Source: DASXAI01 sp963728985 (GTDB lineage Bacteria > Actinomycetota > Acidimicrobiia > Acidimicrobiales > Ilumatobacteraceae). From it: 64,000 nt of DNA. Where the stretch lies: NCBI GenBank assembly GCA_963728985.1, contig CAVSME010000003.1, positions 1,054,001-1,118,000 of the forward strand, written 5' to 3'. The notes beneath the pieces are model-generated. The model was not told the origin of the DNA. It was given only the letters and a program-made list of their open reading frames with translations, and ran no database searches. Shown here in pieces: positions 32,895 to 41,648 of this stretch. Numbering within the stretch: position 1 is the first letter of the stretch; each line of letters starts with the position of its first letter. Made by a program: the position numbers and the translations under genes.

Positions 32895-34931
32895 GTGCGC
32901 CGCCGACCGGTCCGACGTCGCCTGCTGACCATGTCGGTGGCGGCCGCCACGCTCGCGGTCGCGCTGGCGACGATCGCGCCCGGCACCGCCCACGCCGACG
33001 ACGGGCGGCTGCTGTTCAGCGGGCCCGTGAGTCCCGTCGCCCTCGGCGGGCACATGGGGCTCGATGCACTGGGATCGAACGACGCCAAGCTCTGCCTGGC
33101 CGCCAACTCCACCGGATGCCCCGGCGGGTACACCTCGGCCATCGCGTGGAATGCGGCCGGCCAGTTCCCGTCGTCGGGTCTCACGTTGCCGAACGGCACC
33201 ACCACGGCGCACCTCGAGCTGTACGCCCACCACCGGTACAACGACTGGAACTCGGTCGACCCGTGGAACGACCCGCAGGGCGGCGCCCATGTGTGGATCC
33301 GCAACCTGACGCCGGGCGAGCAACGCGATGTCGGTGGGATCCCGCTGCCGGCCGCCGGCGACGGCGCCGCCCACGTCCTTGGCGCGTTGGCGTCGTCGGC
33401 GGCGCCGCTCGACGACGGGCGGGTGAAGATCCAGGCGTACCAGATCACCGGCTTGCACCAGACGACCGCAGCGATCGAGGCGGGCGCGTTCGTCGAGTCG
33501 TTCAGCAAGGGGAACCAATGGACCCTCGGCTGGGCGTGGCCCGGACAGTACGTGGCGTACGTGAGCGATCAGGAAACGGGCACCACCATCCAGGGCTTCT
33601 TCACCATCACCGGCGCGCAGGGCCCGACCTTCGACCTCGACGCTGCCTGCTTCGGGCTCGACACGTGCCAGTACCAGCAGGGTGGACCGCCGACCGCCGT
33701 CGGCACGCTGCATCCGCTGGCGCCGGCGCGCATCCTCGACACCCGCGCCGGCATCGGTCGCGCCGCCGGCGCCGTCCAGCCGGGCGACGGCCGCAGCGCC
33801 AGCACCTCGACGGCGGTCCGCGCTGCCGAGGCCGTCAACCACGAGGTCACCGTCGTGGGCCGTGGCGGTGTGCCCACCACCGGCGTCTCCGCCGTGCTGC
33901 TCAACGTCACGGCCGTGGTCCCGACCGAACCGGGCTTCCTGACCGTGTACCCGAAGCTCGCCCGCGGCGCTCGCAACCCGACCAACTTCGACGAGCTCTG
34001 GGACGACCAGTCGAGCTTCGTGGCCGGCTACCCGCGCTCGTCCAACATCAACTTCCGCGCCGGCGAGATCGTCCCGAACCTCGTCCTGGCGCCGGTGGGC
34101 GCCGGGGGCAAGGTGCGGCTCGACAACTTCGCCGGCACCGTCGACGTGGTGGCCGACGTGGTGGGCTGGTTCGACGCAGGCGAGCCGACGGGCGACGGCT
34201 TCGTCGGGGTCACGCCTTCCCGTTTGCTCGACACCCGCGACGGCACGGGCGGCATCGGCGGTCGGTTCGCGTCGGGCGACCACCGCGACCTCGCCGTCGC
34301 CGGAAGGGGCGGCGTTCCCAACGACGCCACCGCGGTCGTCGTGAACGTGACGGCCGTCGATCCGGGGAGCAACGGCTTCGTGACCGTGTGGCCGACCGGG
34401 AGCCCCATGCCCATCGCCTCCAGCCTGAACACAGCGCCTGCACGCACCCGACCCAACCTGGTGGTGGCCAAGCTAGGGACGAACGGTGCCATCTCGCTCT
34501 ACGCCTACGCCGACTTCGGCGGGACCGACCTCGCCGTCGATGTCGTGGGGTACTTCCGCCCAGGTGGCGGTGCGGTGACGGCCATCGACCCCCAGCGCCT
34601 GCTCGACACTCGTTCGGGGCTCGACACCACCGCGGCGCCGTTCTCGTCGGGCGAGGCCCGGGCCGCGCAGGTCACCGGCCGAGCGGGCGTCCCGGCGTCG
34701 GCGACGGCGGTCGTGCTCAACCTCACCGCCACCGAGCCGACCCAGCCCGGCTTCCTCACGGTGTGGCCCGCTGGCGAGGCGCAGCCGCTGGCGTCGGCCC
34801 TCAACTTCCTGCCCGGCGACAACGTCGCCAACCTCGTCATGGTGAGCCTCGGACCGGGTGGCGTGCTGTCGCTGTACCAGTTCGGCGGCAGCACCCATGT
34901 CGTGGCCGACGTGGTCGGCTATGTGATGTGA
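32895..34931 (+). CDS. Secreted protein with three LDTR-type repeats
   Basis: About 678 residues from the GTG start. The N-terminus has an Arg-rich n-region, a hydrophobic stretch and an AHA cleavage site before DD, so it is exported. After a unique ~220-residue N-terminal domain with Cys residues (LCLAANSTGC, ACFGLDTC), three ~130-residue modules follow, each starting LDTR and continuing with VVLNVTAV, GFLTVWP, LNF, NLV and VVADVVGYF. Such modules are frequent in large secreted proteins of Acidimicrobiia, of unknown role; surface binding is a guess. It stands alone, flanked downstream by a family B palindrome. Confidence 0.85.
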   Translation: MRRRPVRRRLLTMSVAAATLAVALATIAPGTAHADDGRLLFSGPVSPVALGGHMGLDALGSNDAKLCLAANSTGCPGGYTSAIAWNAAGQFPSSGLTLPNGTTTAHLELYAHHRYNDWNSVDPWNDPQGGAHVWIRNLTPGEQRDVGGIPLPAAGDGAAHVLGALASSAAPLDDGRVKIQAYQITGLHQTTAAIEAGAFVESFSKGNQWTLGWAWPGQYVAYVSDQETGTTIQGFFTITGAQGPTFDLDAACFGLDTCQYQQGGPPTAVGTLHPLAPARILDTRAGIGRAAGAVQPGDGRSASTSTAVRAAEAVNHEVTVVGRGGVPTTGVSAVLLNVTAVVPTEPGFLTVYPKLARGARNPTNFDELWDDQSSFVAGYPRSSNINFRAGEIVPNLVLAPVGAGGKVRLDNFAGTVDVVADVVGWFDAGEPTGDGFVGVTPSRLLDTRDGTGGIGGRFASGDHRDLAVAGRGGVPNDATAVVVNVTAVDPGSNGFVTVWPTGSPMPIASSLNTAPARTRPNLVVAKLGTNGAISLYAYADFGGTDLAVDVVGYFRPGGGAVTAIDPQRLLDTRSGLDTTAAPFSSGEARAAQVTGRAGVPASATAVVLNLTATEPTQPGFLTVWPAGEAQPLASALNFLPGDNVANLVMVSLGPGGVLSLYQFGGSTHVVADVVGYVM

Positions 34932-34977
34932 TGTCGCGCCTCTCCCGCGCCCGCGACCTGAGGCGTTCCGGTCGCGA

Positions 34978-35060
34978 TTTGGGTGCCGACTGACCCACCT
35001 GGCGGGCCGATCAGCACCCATGACCGGATCGGCACCCAACGTTGCGCACGGACCGTGGCC
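34978..35060 (-). repeat. Palindromic element family B, copy 1
   Basis: About 83 bp. A 61-bp inverted-repeat core (34979-35039; TTGGGTGCCGA / TCGGCACCCAA) plus ~20 bp flank match the element at 50773-50858 in the opposite orientation. It fills much of the 34932-35114 gap between the secreted protein and tRNA-Tyr. Confidence 0.85.
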
Positions 35061-35114
35061 GCCGGGGCTGGCCGGCAACGAGCACCGGCGAACGGCGCCG
35101 TACGAACGCGCTGG

Positions 35115-35196
<82 letters not shown>

Positions 35197-35221
35197 AGGG
35201 GCCACGATGGTAGCGGCCGGG

Positions 35222-35227
35222 TAGCGT
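35222..35227 (+). promoter_or_regulatory. -10-like hexamer of yajQ (leaderless arrangement)
   Basis: TAGCGT followed by 7 nt and the yajQ ATG at 35235; no ribosome-binding site is visible. Confidence 0.4.
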
Positions 35228-35234
35228 CGCAGCC

Positions 35235-35723
35235 ATGCCGTCATTCGACGTCGTCTCGGAGGTCGACCACCAAGAGGTGCGCAACGCCGTCGACCAGGCC
35301 CAGCGCGAGCTGACGACGCGCTACGACTTCAAGGGCACGAACTCCAGCATCGAGCAGGCCGACCTCACGCTCACGTTGCGGTCGTCGTCGGAGGATCGCC
35401 TGCGGGCGGTCCGCCAGGTCCTGGAGGAGCGGCTCGTGAAGCGGGGCGTGTCGCTCAAAGGCCTCGACTTCGCCAAGGTCGAGGAGGCCGCCGGCAGCAC
35501 CGTGCGCCAGGTGGCCACCCTCAGCGTGGGCATCTCGTCGGACAAGGCCCGCGAGCTGAACGGCTTCATCAAGAAGCTCGGCCTGAAGGGGATCCAGAGC
35601 CAGACCCAAGGCGATCAGCTCCGCGTCAGCGGCAAGAAGCGCGACGACCTGCAGGCCGTGATCACCAAGTTGAAGGAAGGCGAGTTCGGCATCGCGCTGC
35701 AGTTCACCAACTTCCGAGACTGA
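35235..35723 (+). CDS. yajQ: YajQ family nucleotide-binding protein (DUF520)
   Basis: 162 residues, the family length. Signatures are MPSFDVVSEVDHQEVRNAVDQA, RYDFKGTNSSIE, LEERLVKRGVSLKGLD and the C-terminal RVSGKKRDDLQAVI...EFGIALQFTNFRD. Members bind nucleotides; in Xanthomonas a homologue is a cyclic-di-GMP receptor. The role in this organism is unknown. Monocistronic, convergent with the methyltransferase gene 2 nt away. Confidence 0.95.
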   Translation: MPSFDVVSEVDHQEVRNAVDQAQRELTTRYDFKGTNSSIEQADLTLTLRSSSEDRLRAVRQVLEERLVKRGVSLKGLDFAKVEEAAGSTVRQVATLSVGISSDKARELNGFIKKLGLKGIQSQTQGDQLRVSGKKRDDLQAVITKLKEGEFGIALQFTNFRD

Positions 35724-35725
35724 CC

Positions 35726-36493
35726 TCACGCCCGCTTGCGGGCGATCCAGACCTCTTCGACCGGCCACTGCTGGGCCCACGCCGTCTCCACGAACGGGTA
35801 GCGCGTCGTGGCGTCGGGCGGCGCGTAGAGCTCGACGAGGTCCTCCACCTCGAAGCCCGAGGCCCGCAGCGCCCGGAGCATGTCGCCGTGCGACAGGTGG
35901 AACTCCACGCCGGGATCGTCGGGCCACTCGAACCGGTGCATGCCCCGCTGGGGCCGCAGCAGCCGCTCGGTGGCGGGGATGCCGTCCTCGTCGGGCACGC
36001 ACACCATGAGCAGGGAGGAGTTGCCGAGGAACACCAGGCGTCCGCCCGCGCGCAGCACGCGCGCCGCTTCCGGCAACCACCGGTACGGGTCGCACCAGAT
36101 GGCGGCGCCGTACTCGGAGATGGCGAGGTCGAACGACGCGTCGGCGAACGGGAGTATCTCGGCGTCGCCTTGGACGAGCGGGAAGACCAGCGCCGCCCGT
36201 TCCTGCATGGCGCGTGCCGTGGCCAGCTGCGCCGCCGTGGGATCGAGCCCCACCATCACGCGGGCGCCCCGCCGCGCCAACCATGCCGACACGTAGGCGG
36301 TGCCGCACCCGAGCTCCACCACATCGAGGCCGGTGACGTCGGGCAGCAGCTGGGCGTCGGCTTCGGGGACGCTGAAGATGCCCCAGCTCGGCTCGGCCTG
36401 GTCCCAGTTGCCGGGAGCCACCTCGGCGTAGTGCGGCGCCTGCTCGGCCCACCAGTCGCGGTTCGATGCGACGTGGTCGCCGTGCTCGGTCAT
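35726..36493 (-). CDS. Class I SAM-dependent methyltransferase
   Basis: 255 residues. SAM motif I VVELGCGTAYVSAWLARRG is near residue 55-70, then VGLDPTAAQL, GDAEILPFADASFDLAISEYG and LPEAARVLRAGGRLVFLG, the methyltransferase 11 type layout. Substrate unknown; an early DWWAEQAPHY block is typical of this subgroup. The ATG overlaps the HAD gene stop by 4 nt, so the two are coupled, probably in one transcript with acs. Confidence 0.88.
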   Translation of the reverse strand: MTEHGDHVASNRDWWAEQAPHYAEVAPGNWDQAEPSWGIFSVPEADAQLLPDVTGLDVVELGCGTAYVSAWLARRGARVMVGLDPTAAQLATARAMQERAALVFPLVQGDAEILPFADASFDLAISEYGAAIWCDPYRWLPEAARVLRAGGRLVFLGNSSLLMVCVPDEDGIPATERLLRPQRGMHRFEWPDDPGVEFHLSHGDMLRALRASGFEVEDLVELYAPPDATTRYPFVETAWAQQWPVEEVWIARKRA

Positions 36494-36933
36494 TCGTAGT
36501 ACCCCGAGTGGATGTAGACGCACGGCACGCCGGCGGCGCGGAACATGGCCACGTTGCGGCGATCGTCCTCGAACGCGATCTCGAGGTCGAGGCCGCCGTT
36601 GCGCAGCGCGTCGACCATCGCTCCTTTGAACGCGACCGCCGGCTGGTACTGGCGCTCCGGTCGCATCACCAGGAGGTCCCAGCGCACGCGGTACCGGTCC
36701 AGCCACGCCAGCGTCTGCTCGCGCACGGTCGTGGGCCGGGCGGTGAGCAGCACGATCGTCAACGACGAGTCGAGCAGCGACAGGAGGCAGTGCACGTCCT
36801 CGATCAGTGGATCGTCACCGCTGGCGGCGAAGAAGGCCCGCCAGTCCTTGGGACCGGCCGTGTCGTCGAGGAAGTGCTGGCGCCCGGCGGCGTCGGAGAG
36901 GACGCCGTCGAGGTCGAACACCGCCGCGGGCAC
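36490..36933 (-). CDS. HAD-type phosphatase (polynucleotide kinase phosphatase-like)
   Basis: 147 residues from a GTG start. All HAD motifs are visible: AVFDLDGVLSD (nucleophile and acid Asp), LLTARP (Thr), AFKGAM (Lys) and AFEDDRRN (metal Asp pair). The compact, cap-less form resembles the 3'-phosphatase domain of polynucleotide kinases, which fits a nucleotide or RNA-end substrate, but that is inference. Lies 57 nt after acs. Confidence 0.83.
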   Translation of the reverse strand: MPAAVFDLDGVLSDAAGRQHFLDDTAGPKDWRAFFAASGDDPLIEDVHCLLSLLDSSLTIVLLTARPTTVREQTLAWLDRYRVRWDLLVMRPERQYQPAVAFKGAMVDALRNGGLDLEIAFEDDRRNVAMFRAAGVPCVYIHSGYYE

Positions 36934-36990
36934 GCGCCGACCGGCCGGTGCGCCGTGCCGCCAGGTCCAGTTGTCGGGCTGCCCGGTCAG

Positions 36991-38955
36991 CTAGTCCTCC
37001 TGCGGCGACGTGCTGGCGCGCGTCCGGATCTCGTCGACCACCGTGGCATCGGCCAGCGTTGTGGTGTCGCCGAGGTCGCGGCCCTCGGCCACGTCGCGAA
37101 GGAGCCGGCGCATGATCTTGCCGCTGCGGGTCTTCGGGAGGTCAGGCGTGAAGATGATCGTCTTCGGCCGGGCGATGGCACCGAGCTTGGCCGATACGTG
37201 CTTGCGCAACATCTCGCCGTGGGCAGCGTCGGCGTCCAGACCTCCCTTCAGCGTGACGAAGGCGATGATGGCCTGACCGGTGGTGTCGTCCTTGGCCCCG
37301 ACCACGGCCGCTTCGGCGACGGACTCGTGGTCGACGAGGGCCGATTCCACCTCGGTGGTGGAGATGCGATGGCCCGACACGTTCATCACGTCGTCCACGC
37401 GACCGAGGAGCCAGAAGTAGCCCTCGTCGTCCACCTTGGCACCGTCACCGGCGAAGTAGCGGCCGTCGAAGCGGCTCCAGTACGTGTCCTTGTACCGCTC
37501 CGGGTCGCCGTAGATGCCGCGCAACATCGACGGCCACGGGCGGGTGAGGGTGAGGTAGCCGCCGCCCTTGGGCACGGGCGAGCCGGCGTCGTCCACCAGT
37601 TCCGCCCCGATGCCCGGCAGCGGGAACGTGGCCGATCCGGGCGTCAGCGTGGTGACGCCGGGCAGCGCGCTGATCATGATGGCGCCGGTCTCGGTCTGCC
37701 ACCACGTGTCGACCACCGGGCACCGGCCACCACCGATCTGCTGCCAGTACCACATCCACGCCTCGGGGTTGATGGGCTCGCCGACCGAGCCGAGGAGCCG
37801 CAACGACGACAGGTCGTGCTTGGCCGGCTCTTCCGTCCCCCACTTCATGAACGTGCGGATGGCGGTGGGCGCCGTGTAGAGGATGGTGACGCCGTACTTC
37901 TGGACGATCTCCCACCACCGGTCCTTGCCGGGATGGTCGGGCGTGCCCTCGTACATCACGCTGGTGGCGCCGTTGGCCAGCGGGCCGTAGACGATGTAGC
38001 TGTGGCCGGTGACCCACCCGATGTCGGCGGAGCACCAATACACGTCCGTGTCAGGGTGGAGGTCGAACACGTACTTGTGGGTGAACGCCACCTGCGTGAG
38101 GTAGCCGCCCGTCGTGTGCATGATGCCCTTGGGCTTGGCCGTCGTGCCCGACGTGTACAGCAGGTACAGGAGGTGCTCGCTGTCGACCGGCTCGGGCGGG
38201 CACACCGGATCGGCGGCCGCCACGAGGTCGTGGTACCAGACGTCGCGACCGTCCTCCATGTGGACGTCCGTCTCGGTGCGCTGCACCACCACGACGTGCT
38301 CGATGGTGGGCGAGTTGGCCACCGCCACGTCGGCGTTCGCCTTGAGCGCTACCGCCGTCCCCCGGCGCCAACCGCCGTCGGCGGTGATGAGCACCTTGGC
38401 CTCGGCGTCGTTGATGCGGTCGGCCAGAGCGTCGGGTGAGAAGCCGCCGAACACGACCGAGTGGGGCGCACCGATCCGGGCGCACGCCAGCAGGGCGATG
38501 GGCAGCTCGGGGATCATCGGCAGGTAGATGTTGACCCGGTCGCCCTTCTCCACGCCGAGCCCCTTCAGGGCGTTGGCGAAGCGCTGGACCTCCTCGAGGA
38601 GGTCGGCGTAGGTGATGGTGCGGGTGTCGCCCGGCTCACCCTCCCAGTGGAAGGCCACCTTGTCGCCCCGGCCCGCCTCCACGTGGCGGTCGAGGCAGTT
38701 GTAGGAGACATTCAGCTCGCCGCCGAGGAACCACTTGGCGAACGGCAGCTCCCATTCGCAGACGGTGTGCCAGTCCTTCGACCAGCTGACCAGCTCGGCC
38801 GCCTGGCGGGCCCAGAACGCCTCGAAGTCGTCATCGGCCTCGTCGTACATGGCGCTGCCCGTGACCAGCGCGTTCGCGGCGAAGTCGGCGGGCGGCGGGA
38901 ACTTCCGCTCCTCGACCAGGTAGTCCTCGATCGCAGCGGACGTCGGTTCGGCCAT
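36991..38955 (-). CDS. acs: Acetyl-coenzyme A synthetase
   Basis: AMP-forming ligase making acetyl-CoA from acetate, ATP and CoA, 654 residues. It has the ATP loop LYTSGTTAKPKG (~268-280), the acetate-pocket/adenylate region VVDTWWQTETG, the hinge YFAGDGAKVDDEGYFWLLGRVDDVMNVSGHRIS and the C-terminal KTRSGKIMRRLLR whose Lys is the known acetylation site of this family. Full length. It begins 35 nt after midA. Confidence 0.95.
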   Translation of the reverse strand: MAEPTSAAIEDYLVEERKFPPPADFAANALVTGSAMYDEADDDFEAFWARQAAELVSWSKDWHTVCEWELPFAKWFLGGELNVSYNCLDRHVEAGRGDKVAFHWEGEPGDTRTITYADLLEEVQRFANALKGLGVEKGDRVNIYLPMIPELPIALLACARIGAPHSVVFGGFSPDALADRINDAEAKVLITADGGWRRGTAVALKANADVAVANSPTIEHVVVVQRTETDVHMEDGRDVWYHDLVAAADPVCPPEPVDSEHLLYLLYTSGTTAKPKGIMHTTGGYLTQVAFTHKYVFDLHPDTDVYWCSADIGWVTGHSYIVYGPLANGATSVMYEGTPDHPGKDRWWEIVQKYGVTILYTAPTAIRTFMKWGTEEPAKHDLSSLRLLGSVGEPINPEAWMWYWQQIGGGRCPVVDTWWQTETGAIMISALPGVTTLTPGSATFPLPGIGAELVDDAGSPVPKGGGYLTLTRPWPSMLRGIYGDPERYKDTYWSRFDGRYFAGDGAKVDDEGYFWLLGRVDDVMNVSGHRISTTEVESALVDHESVAEAAVVGAKDDTTGQAIIAFVTLKGGLDADAAHGEMLRKHVSAKLGAIARPKTIIFTPDLPKTRSGKIMRRLLRDVAEGRDLGDTTTLADATVVDEIRTRASTSPQED

Positions 38956-38990
38956 GTTTCACAACCCCCGGTGGAAGACTGCAGGTCACC

Positions 38991-40127
38991 TTATCGGCGG
39001 ACCCATTCGACCACCGAGAAACGGCCGAGGCCGTCCGGGGCGGTCAGGGCCTCCGCCTCCCGGACCCGGCTGCGGGCCCGCACGGCGGCCAGGTCGGCCA
39101 AGGCGGCCCGCTCGCTCCAGATGCGCCGGCCCTCGGCGACGAGGTCGTCGAGCCCATGGAAGGCGAGGAACTGGGCCTGTGAGCGCACCGCGTCCGGTTC
39201 GCGCACAGCAGCCAGCTGGTCGAGGGCGACCTCGCAGGTGATGTCCTGGCCGCCCGGGTGGCGCAACGGGTGCTCACCCCGCTCATGACCGCGGTAGGTC
39301 CGCAGCCACTCCCGCCACGGACGCGCCGCCATGGCCGCCGTGTCGGAGGTGTAGTCGAGGATCACCACCCGGCCCCGCTCGACGAGCTCGAGCGCGGCGC
39401 GCAGCCAGGCCGCACCCGCCCACTGCAGCGGGGCCCGGGCGCCGAGGGCGGCCACCGCCGGCAGCCCGGCGGGCACGGGTTCGCTCAGCGGGACGAGCAC
39501 CTCGACGAAGCCCCGTTCGGGGTCGAAGGCGACGCGGGCCTCGTGCCAGCCGCCGTCCCACACGGCGAGGCCGAAAGCGAGGTTGTCGAGCAGCTCGTTG
39601 GCCAGCACCACACCGGTGAAGCGCACGGCGGGAAGGTCGGCCAGGCTGACCACGAGCGGCCCGATGCCACGGGTGAGCGCGGCCTCCCCGGCGTCGTCGC
39701 CCTCCTCGCCCTCCGCGGCGTCGCTGCCGGCGAAGGCTTCGGCGGGGGGCACGAGCGGGAGGCGCCCGTCGGCGTGGACCGCGCGCTGGGACGCCGAGCG
39801 CTCCACGAGGACGTAGCGCAGCGCCGGCGCGCAGTCCGGCTCGGCGGCCAGCACGCTGCGGGCCAGCGTGCCCGGGCCGGCGCCGGCATCCACCACGACG
39901 TAGGGATCGGGCCGGCCGAGCTCGTCCCACCACGCGTCGAGGGCGCGCGCCATCACCACGCCGAAGAGGGGACCGACCTCGGGCGCCGTCATGAAGTCGC
40001 CCCGGCGCCCCGCGCCGCCGCCGGCGACGTAGAAGCCGCCGTCGGGGTCGTACAGGGCCGCGTCGACGAACGCCTCGTAGGGCAGCGGACCGTGGCGAGC
40101 GATCCGCTCGGCCAGGCGGGCCTCCAG
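38991..40127 (-). CDS. midA: MidA/NDUFAF7-type SAM methyltransferase (complex I assembly)
   Basis: Homologue of mitochondrial NDUFAF7, which methylates an arginine of the NuoD-type subunit. The SAM-binding block VVVDAGAGPGTLARSVL, then LVERSASQR and VVLANELLDNLAFG identify it. The first ATG (39992) falls mid-domain: the same frame continues upstream with RIARHGPLPYEAFVDAALYDPDGGFYV and GRRGDFMTAPEVGPLFG, family-conserved residues. The only plausible start I see before the nuoN overlap is a CTG at 40127, giving 378 residues; start confidence is low. It lies directly after nuoN of the 11-subunit cluster. Confidence 0.8.
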   Translation of the reverse strand: MEARLAERIARHGPLPYEAFVDAALYDPDGGFYVAGGGAGRRGDFMTAPEVGPLFGVVMARALDAWWDELGRPDPYVVVDAGAGPGTLARSVLAAEPDCAPALRYVLVERSASQRAVHADGRLPLVPPAEAFAGSDAAEGEEGDDAGEAALTRGIGPLVVSLADLPAVRFTGVVLANELLDNLAFGLAVWDGGWHEARVAFDPERGFVEVLVPLSEPVPAGLPAVAALGARAPLQWAGAAWLRAALELVERGRVVILDYTSDTAAMAARPWREWLRTYRGHERGEHPLRHPGGQDITCEVALDQLAAVREPDAVRSQAQFLAFHGLDDLVAEGRRIWSERAALADLAAVRARSRVREAEALTAPDGLGRFSVVEWVRR

Positions 40128-40138
40128 GGCGGGCGTAG

Positions 40139-41644
40139 CTACCCCTGAGGGAGGAACGTGGACAGGTCCCCGAAGTGCAGCACCACGTTGGGCAGCACAC
40201 CCACGAGGAGGGTGACGGCGGCGGTGATGCCGAGGGCCGCCATCAACGACTGGGGCACCCGCACCGGGCTCGTGTCACCGTCGGGCGCCGGATTCATGAA
40301 CATCTCCCGGGCGACACCCGCGTAGTAGAAGAGCGCGATCACCGAGTTGACCGCGCCGATGACGGCCAGGATCACCGCCCAGCTCCCGCCGGCCGCCAGC
40401 AGCGCCTTGAACACGCCGAATTTGGCGATCCAACCACCGAGCGGCGGGATGCCCGCCAAGGAGAAGAGGAAGAACGACATGGCCACGGCCAGGCCGGGCG
40501 CGTAGTCGAACAGGCCGCCGTAGCTCGAGATCTCACCCGACCGCGTCTTGCGGGCGACGGCGATGATCACGGCGAAGGCGCCCAGGTTCATCGCCGCGTA
40601 GATGATGAGGTAGGTGACGACGGCGGTGAGCGCGTCTTCCCGAGCCTGGGCGTTGTTGCCGACGACGGCGAGCGGCATGAGCATGAAGCCGCCCTGGGCG
40701 ATCGACGAATAGGCGAACAGCCGCACGATGTTGGTCTGACGGAGGGCGACGAGGTTGCCGACCGTCATCGTGAGCGCGGCCAGCACCCAGAACAGCGGCT
40801 GCCACACGTCCTTGGCCGACGGGAAGGCGACGAAGACCAACGTGAGCAGGGCGACGAAGCCGGCGGCCTTGGACGCCACCGAGAGGAACGCGGTGATCGG
40901 CGTGGGCGCGCCCTCGTACGTGTCGGGCGCCCACGTGTGGAACGGCACCGCCGACACCTTGAAGGCGAAGCCGACGACGATGAACATGATGGCCAGCGTG
41001 GTGATGGGCTCGTTGCCCTTCTCGGCGAAGTAGCCCTCGATGCCCGACAGCAGGGTGGTGCCGGCCATGCCGTACAGCAACGACATGCCGTAGAGCATCA
41101 CCGCCGAGGCGAACACGCCGAGGAGGAAGTACTTCATGCCCGCCTCGTTGCTCTTCAGGTCGCGCTTGCGCCACGCGGCCAGCATGTAGGCGGGGATCGA
41201 GAGCAGTTCGAGGGCGACGAAGAGGCTCACGAGGTCGCGGCTCGACGCGATCATCACCATGCCGAGCACGGACGTGAGGAGCAGGAAGTAGTACTCGCCC
41301 TGGTGGTAGTCGCCCTCTTCCACGTAGTTGGACGACATCAGGATGACCACGTAGGCAGATAGGAGGAAGAGCGCCTTCACCACGAGGGAGAAGTCGTCCA
41401 CCACGTACCCGCCACCGAACATGATCCGCGGCCCATCGTCGGACAGGGCGAGCGTGACAATCGGGATGAACGCCGCCAGCACACCCATGCCGGAGATGGT
41501 GGACACTGCCCACTTGCGCGTCTCGTCGAGGAAGAGGTCGGCGAGGAGCACGAGCACGACCACGCCGGCGAGGATGATCTCGGGCGCGAGTGCGTGGTAG
41601 TCCAGCGTGGGCTGGTTGAACGTCTGGGCGAGGACGCCGATCAT
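40139..41644 (-). CDS. nuoN: NADH-quinone oxidoreductase subunit N, 11-subunit cluster
   Basis: Antiporter-like proton-pumping membrane subunit, 501 residues, about 14 helices. Conserved Lys/Glu blocks include VALELLSIPAYMLAAWRK, FKVSAVPFHTWAPDTYEGAPTPITAFLSVASKAAG and RLFAYSSIAQGGFMLMP. It is the last nuo gene of this cluster, 4 nt after nuoM, and its end adjoins midA. It is clearly divergent from the other NuoN (50922-52448). Confidence 0.96.
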   Translation of the reverse strand: MIGVLAQTFNQPTLDYHALAPEIILAGVVVLVLLADLFLDETRKWAVSTISGMGVLAAFIPIVTLALSDDGPRIMFGGGYVVDDFSLVVKALFLLSAYVVILMSSNYVEEGDYHQGEYYFLLLTSVLGMVMIASSRDLVSLFVALELLSIPAYMLAAWRKRDLKSNEAGMKYFLLGVFASAVMLYGMSLLYGMAGTTLLSGIEGYFAEKGNEPITTLAIMFIVVGFAFKVSAVPFHTWAPDTYEGAPTPITAFLSVASKAAGFVALLTLVFVAFPSAKDVWQPLFWVLAALTMTVGNLVALRQTNIVRLFAYSSIAQGGFMLMPLAVVGNNAQAREDALTAVVTYLIIYAAMNLGAFAVIIAVARKTRSGEISSYGGLFDYAPGLAVAMSFFLFSLAGIPPLGGWIAKFGVFKALLAAGGSWAVILAVIGAVNSVIALFYYAGVAREMFMNPAPDGDTSPVRVPQSLMAALGITAAVTLLVGVLPNVVLHFGDLSTFLPQG

Positions 41645-41648
41645 GTCC

